DNA from: JAAZLS01 sp964463285
GTDB lineage: Bacteria; Bacillota; Dethiobacteria; DTU022
Reading direction: 5' to 3'
NCBI GenBank assembly: GCA_964463285.1
Contig: CAYXBB010000029.1
Location: forward strand, 1 to 21,778
Length of the DNA stretch: 21,778 bases
Shown: piece by piece, positions 21,012 through 21,778 of the stretch
Layout: every line of letters begins with the position of its first letter
Position numbering within the stretch: position 1 is the stretch's first letter
Position numbers and translations under genes: made by a program
The notes under the pieces: generated by a model
The model's input: the letters and a program-made list of their open reading frames with translations, nothing else
Database searches by the model: none
Told to the model about the DNA's origin: nothing

Positions 21012-21778
21012 GTGAAACTTAATATAGATGCACTACTAAAGGAAGCAGGAACCAGGCTGGCCTCCGATCTTCACCTGGCGGTGGGGCTGCCGGCAACGGT
21101 CCGCGTAAACGGAGATCTGTTGCTCCTGGATACCCCGGTGCTGACTCCCGCGGACACCGCCGACCTGGCCGGGCAGGTGCTGCCGGAAAAGCAGCAGAAG
21201 ATATTTGAAGAGAAGGGGGAAGTTGATTTTGCCTATTCCATCGCCGGAGAGGGGCGTTACCGGGTAAATGTTTACCGGCAGCGGGGCAGCGCCGGGGTGG
21301 CCATCCGGCTGCTGAACAGTAAAATTCCCACAGTGGAGGAGCTGGGGCTTCCGGAAGTGGTTTCCCGGTTATCGCAGGCCCTGAAGGGGCTGATCCTGGT
21401 CACCGGGCCCACCGGCAGCGGAAAATCCACTACCCTGGCGGCCATGATCGGCTCCATCAACCGGGAGCGAAAGTGCCATATTCTTACCCTGGAGGATCCG
21501 GTGGAATACCTTCACCGGCACGATCAGAGCATGATCAACCAGCGGGAGATCGGCGCCGACAGTTCCAGTTTCGCCATTGCCTTAAGGGCGGCCCTGCGCC
21601 AGGATCCGGATGTGATCCTGGTGGGGGAAATGCGGGACCTGGAGACCATCTCCACCGCTATCACCGCCGCTGAGACCGGTCACCTGGTGCTCTCCACCTT
21701 GCATACCGTGGATGCGCCCCAGACCATCGACCGTATAATCGACGTTTTCCCGCCCCACCAGCAGCAGCAGATCCGGGT
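21012..21778 (+). CDS. pilT: Type IV pilus retraction ATPase PilT (3' end beyond the window)
   Basis: Hexameric ATPase that powers pilus retraction. The first 255 codons are present; the family has about 345-370. The N-terminal PAS-like part shows SDLHLAVGLPATVRVNGDL. Walker A is GPTGSGKSTT near residue 133, the Asp box LEDPVEYLH, Walker B VGEMRD near 205 and the His box LVLSTLHTVDA. The GTG at 21012 follows GAGGTGAGG (21001-21009) by 2-5 nt. No separate promoter is seen in the 58-nt gap, so it should be cotranscribed with pilB and share the c-di-GMP riboswitch. Confidence 0.94.
   Translation, partial: MKLNIDALLKEAGTRLASDLHLAVGLPATVRVNGDLLLLDTPVLTPADTADLAGQVLPEKQQKIFEEKGEVDFAYSIAGEGRYRVNVYRQRGSAGVAIRLLNSKIPTVEELGLPEVVSRLSQALKGLILVTGPTGSGKSTTLAAMIGSINRERKCHILTLEDPVEYLHRHDQSMINQREIGADSSSFAIALRAALRQDPDVILVGEMRDLETISTAITAAETGHLVLSTLHTVDAPQTIDRIIDVFPPHQQQQIR

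Overview
The window looks like a chromosomal piece of an anaerobic, endospore-forming Firmicute, most likely Clostridia of the Peptococcaceae/Desulfotomaculum type. This is inferred from an intact pro-sigma-K gene, a selenocysteine formate dehydrogenase, Rnf-type redox subunits, strong Shine-Dalgarno sequences with many TTG and GTG starts, and type IV pilus ATPases. A run of 100 N (15350-15449) shows that this is a scaffolded draft assembly.

Layout. (1) 1-4487, minus strand: a redox operon, reading in transcription order a 27-codon small ORF, rnfC, rnfD and a Tat-exported, selenocysteine-containing formate dehydrogenase that runs off the left edge. A 39-nt SECIS stem-loop follows its UGA codon. 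(2) 4488-7191: a long intergenic region with a consensus sigma-A promoter, then a radical SAM protein, an ArsR-type repressor with a metal-binding CVC box, and a small DUF2007-like protein. (3) 7300-7979: sigK in one uninterrupted piece. (4) 8107-9156, minus: a beta-decarboxylating dehydrogenase of the isopropylmalate/isocitrate family. (5) 9358-10773: yqeG and aroE, housekeeping genes. (6) 10804-18755: an accessory cell-surface locus comprising a BTAD/SARP-type regulator with a degenerate GGDEF-like tail, a small unknown protein, a large von Willebrand A adhesin, a SipW-type signal peptidase broken by the gap, two TasA/camelysin-like fibre proteins, an LPXTG-type wall protein and a class D/E-like sortase. 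(7) 18902-21778: a consensus promoter, a cyclic-di-GMP-I riboswitch with an overlapping terminator, pilB, and pilT running off the right edge.

How the parts fit. Region 6 reads as one export and assembly system: SipW would mature the TasA-like subunits, the LPXTG protein would be the sortase-anchored base, and the vWA protein the adhesive part. The regulator is the obvious local controller. A CAGTTA/TAACTG motif recurs in three non-coding intervals of the locus. The locus sits between aroE and pilB, and a 24-bp near-identical sequence (22/24) occurs at both of its ends, just after aroE and just before the pilB promoter. The riboswitch can be read as a c-di-GMP ON switch, because its closing helix and the 5' arm of the terminator use the same bases. 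PilB carries a MshEN-type N-terminal domain, a fold that binds c-di-GMP in other PilB/MshE proteins. Surface attachment may therefore be under c-di-GMP control at more than one level.

The most unusual items are the joining of rnfC and rnfD to a selenocysteine formate dehydrogenase, the overlapping small ORF in front of rnfC, the degenerate-GGDEF regulator with its fibre/sortase locus, and the riboswitch-terminator overlap.
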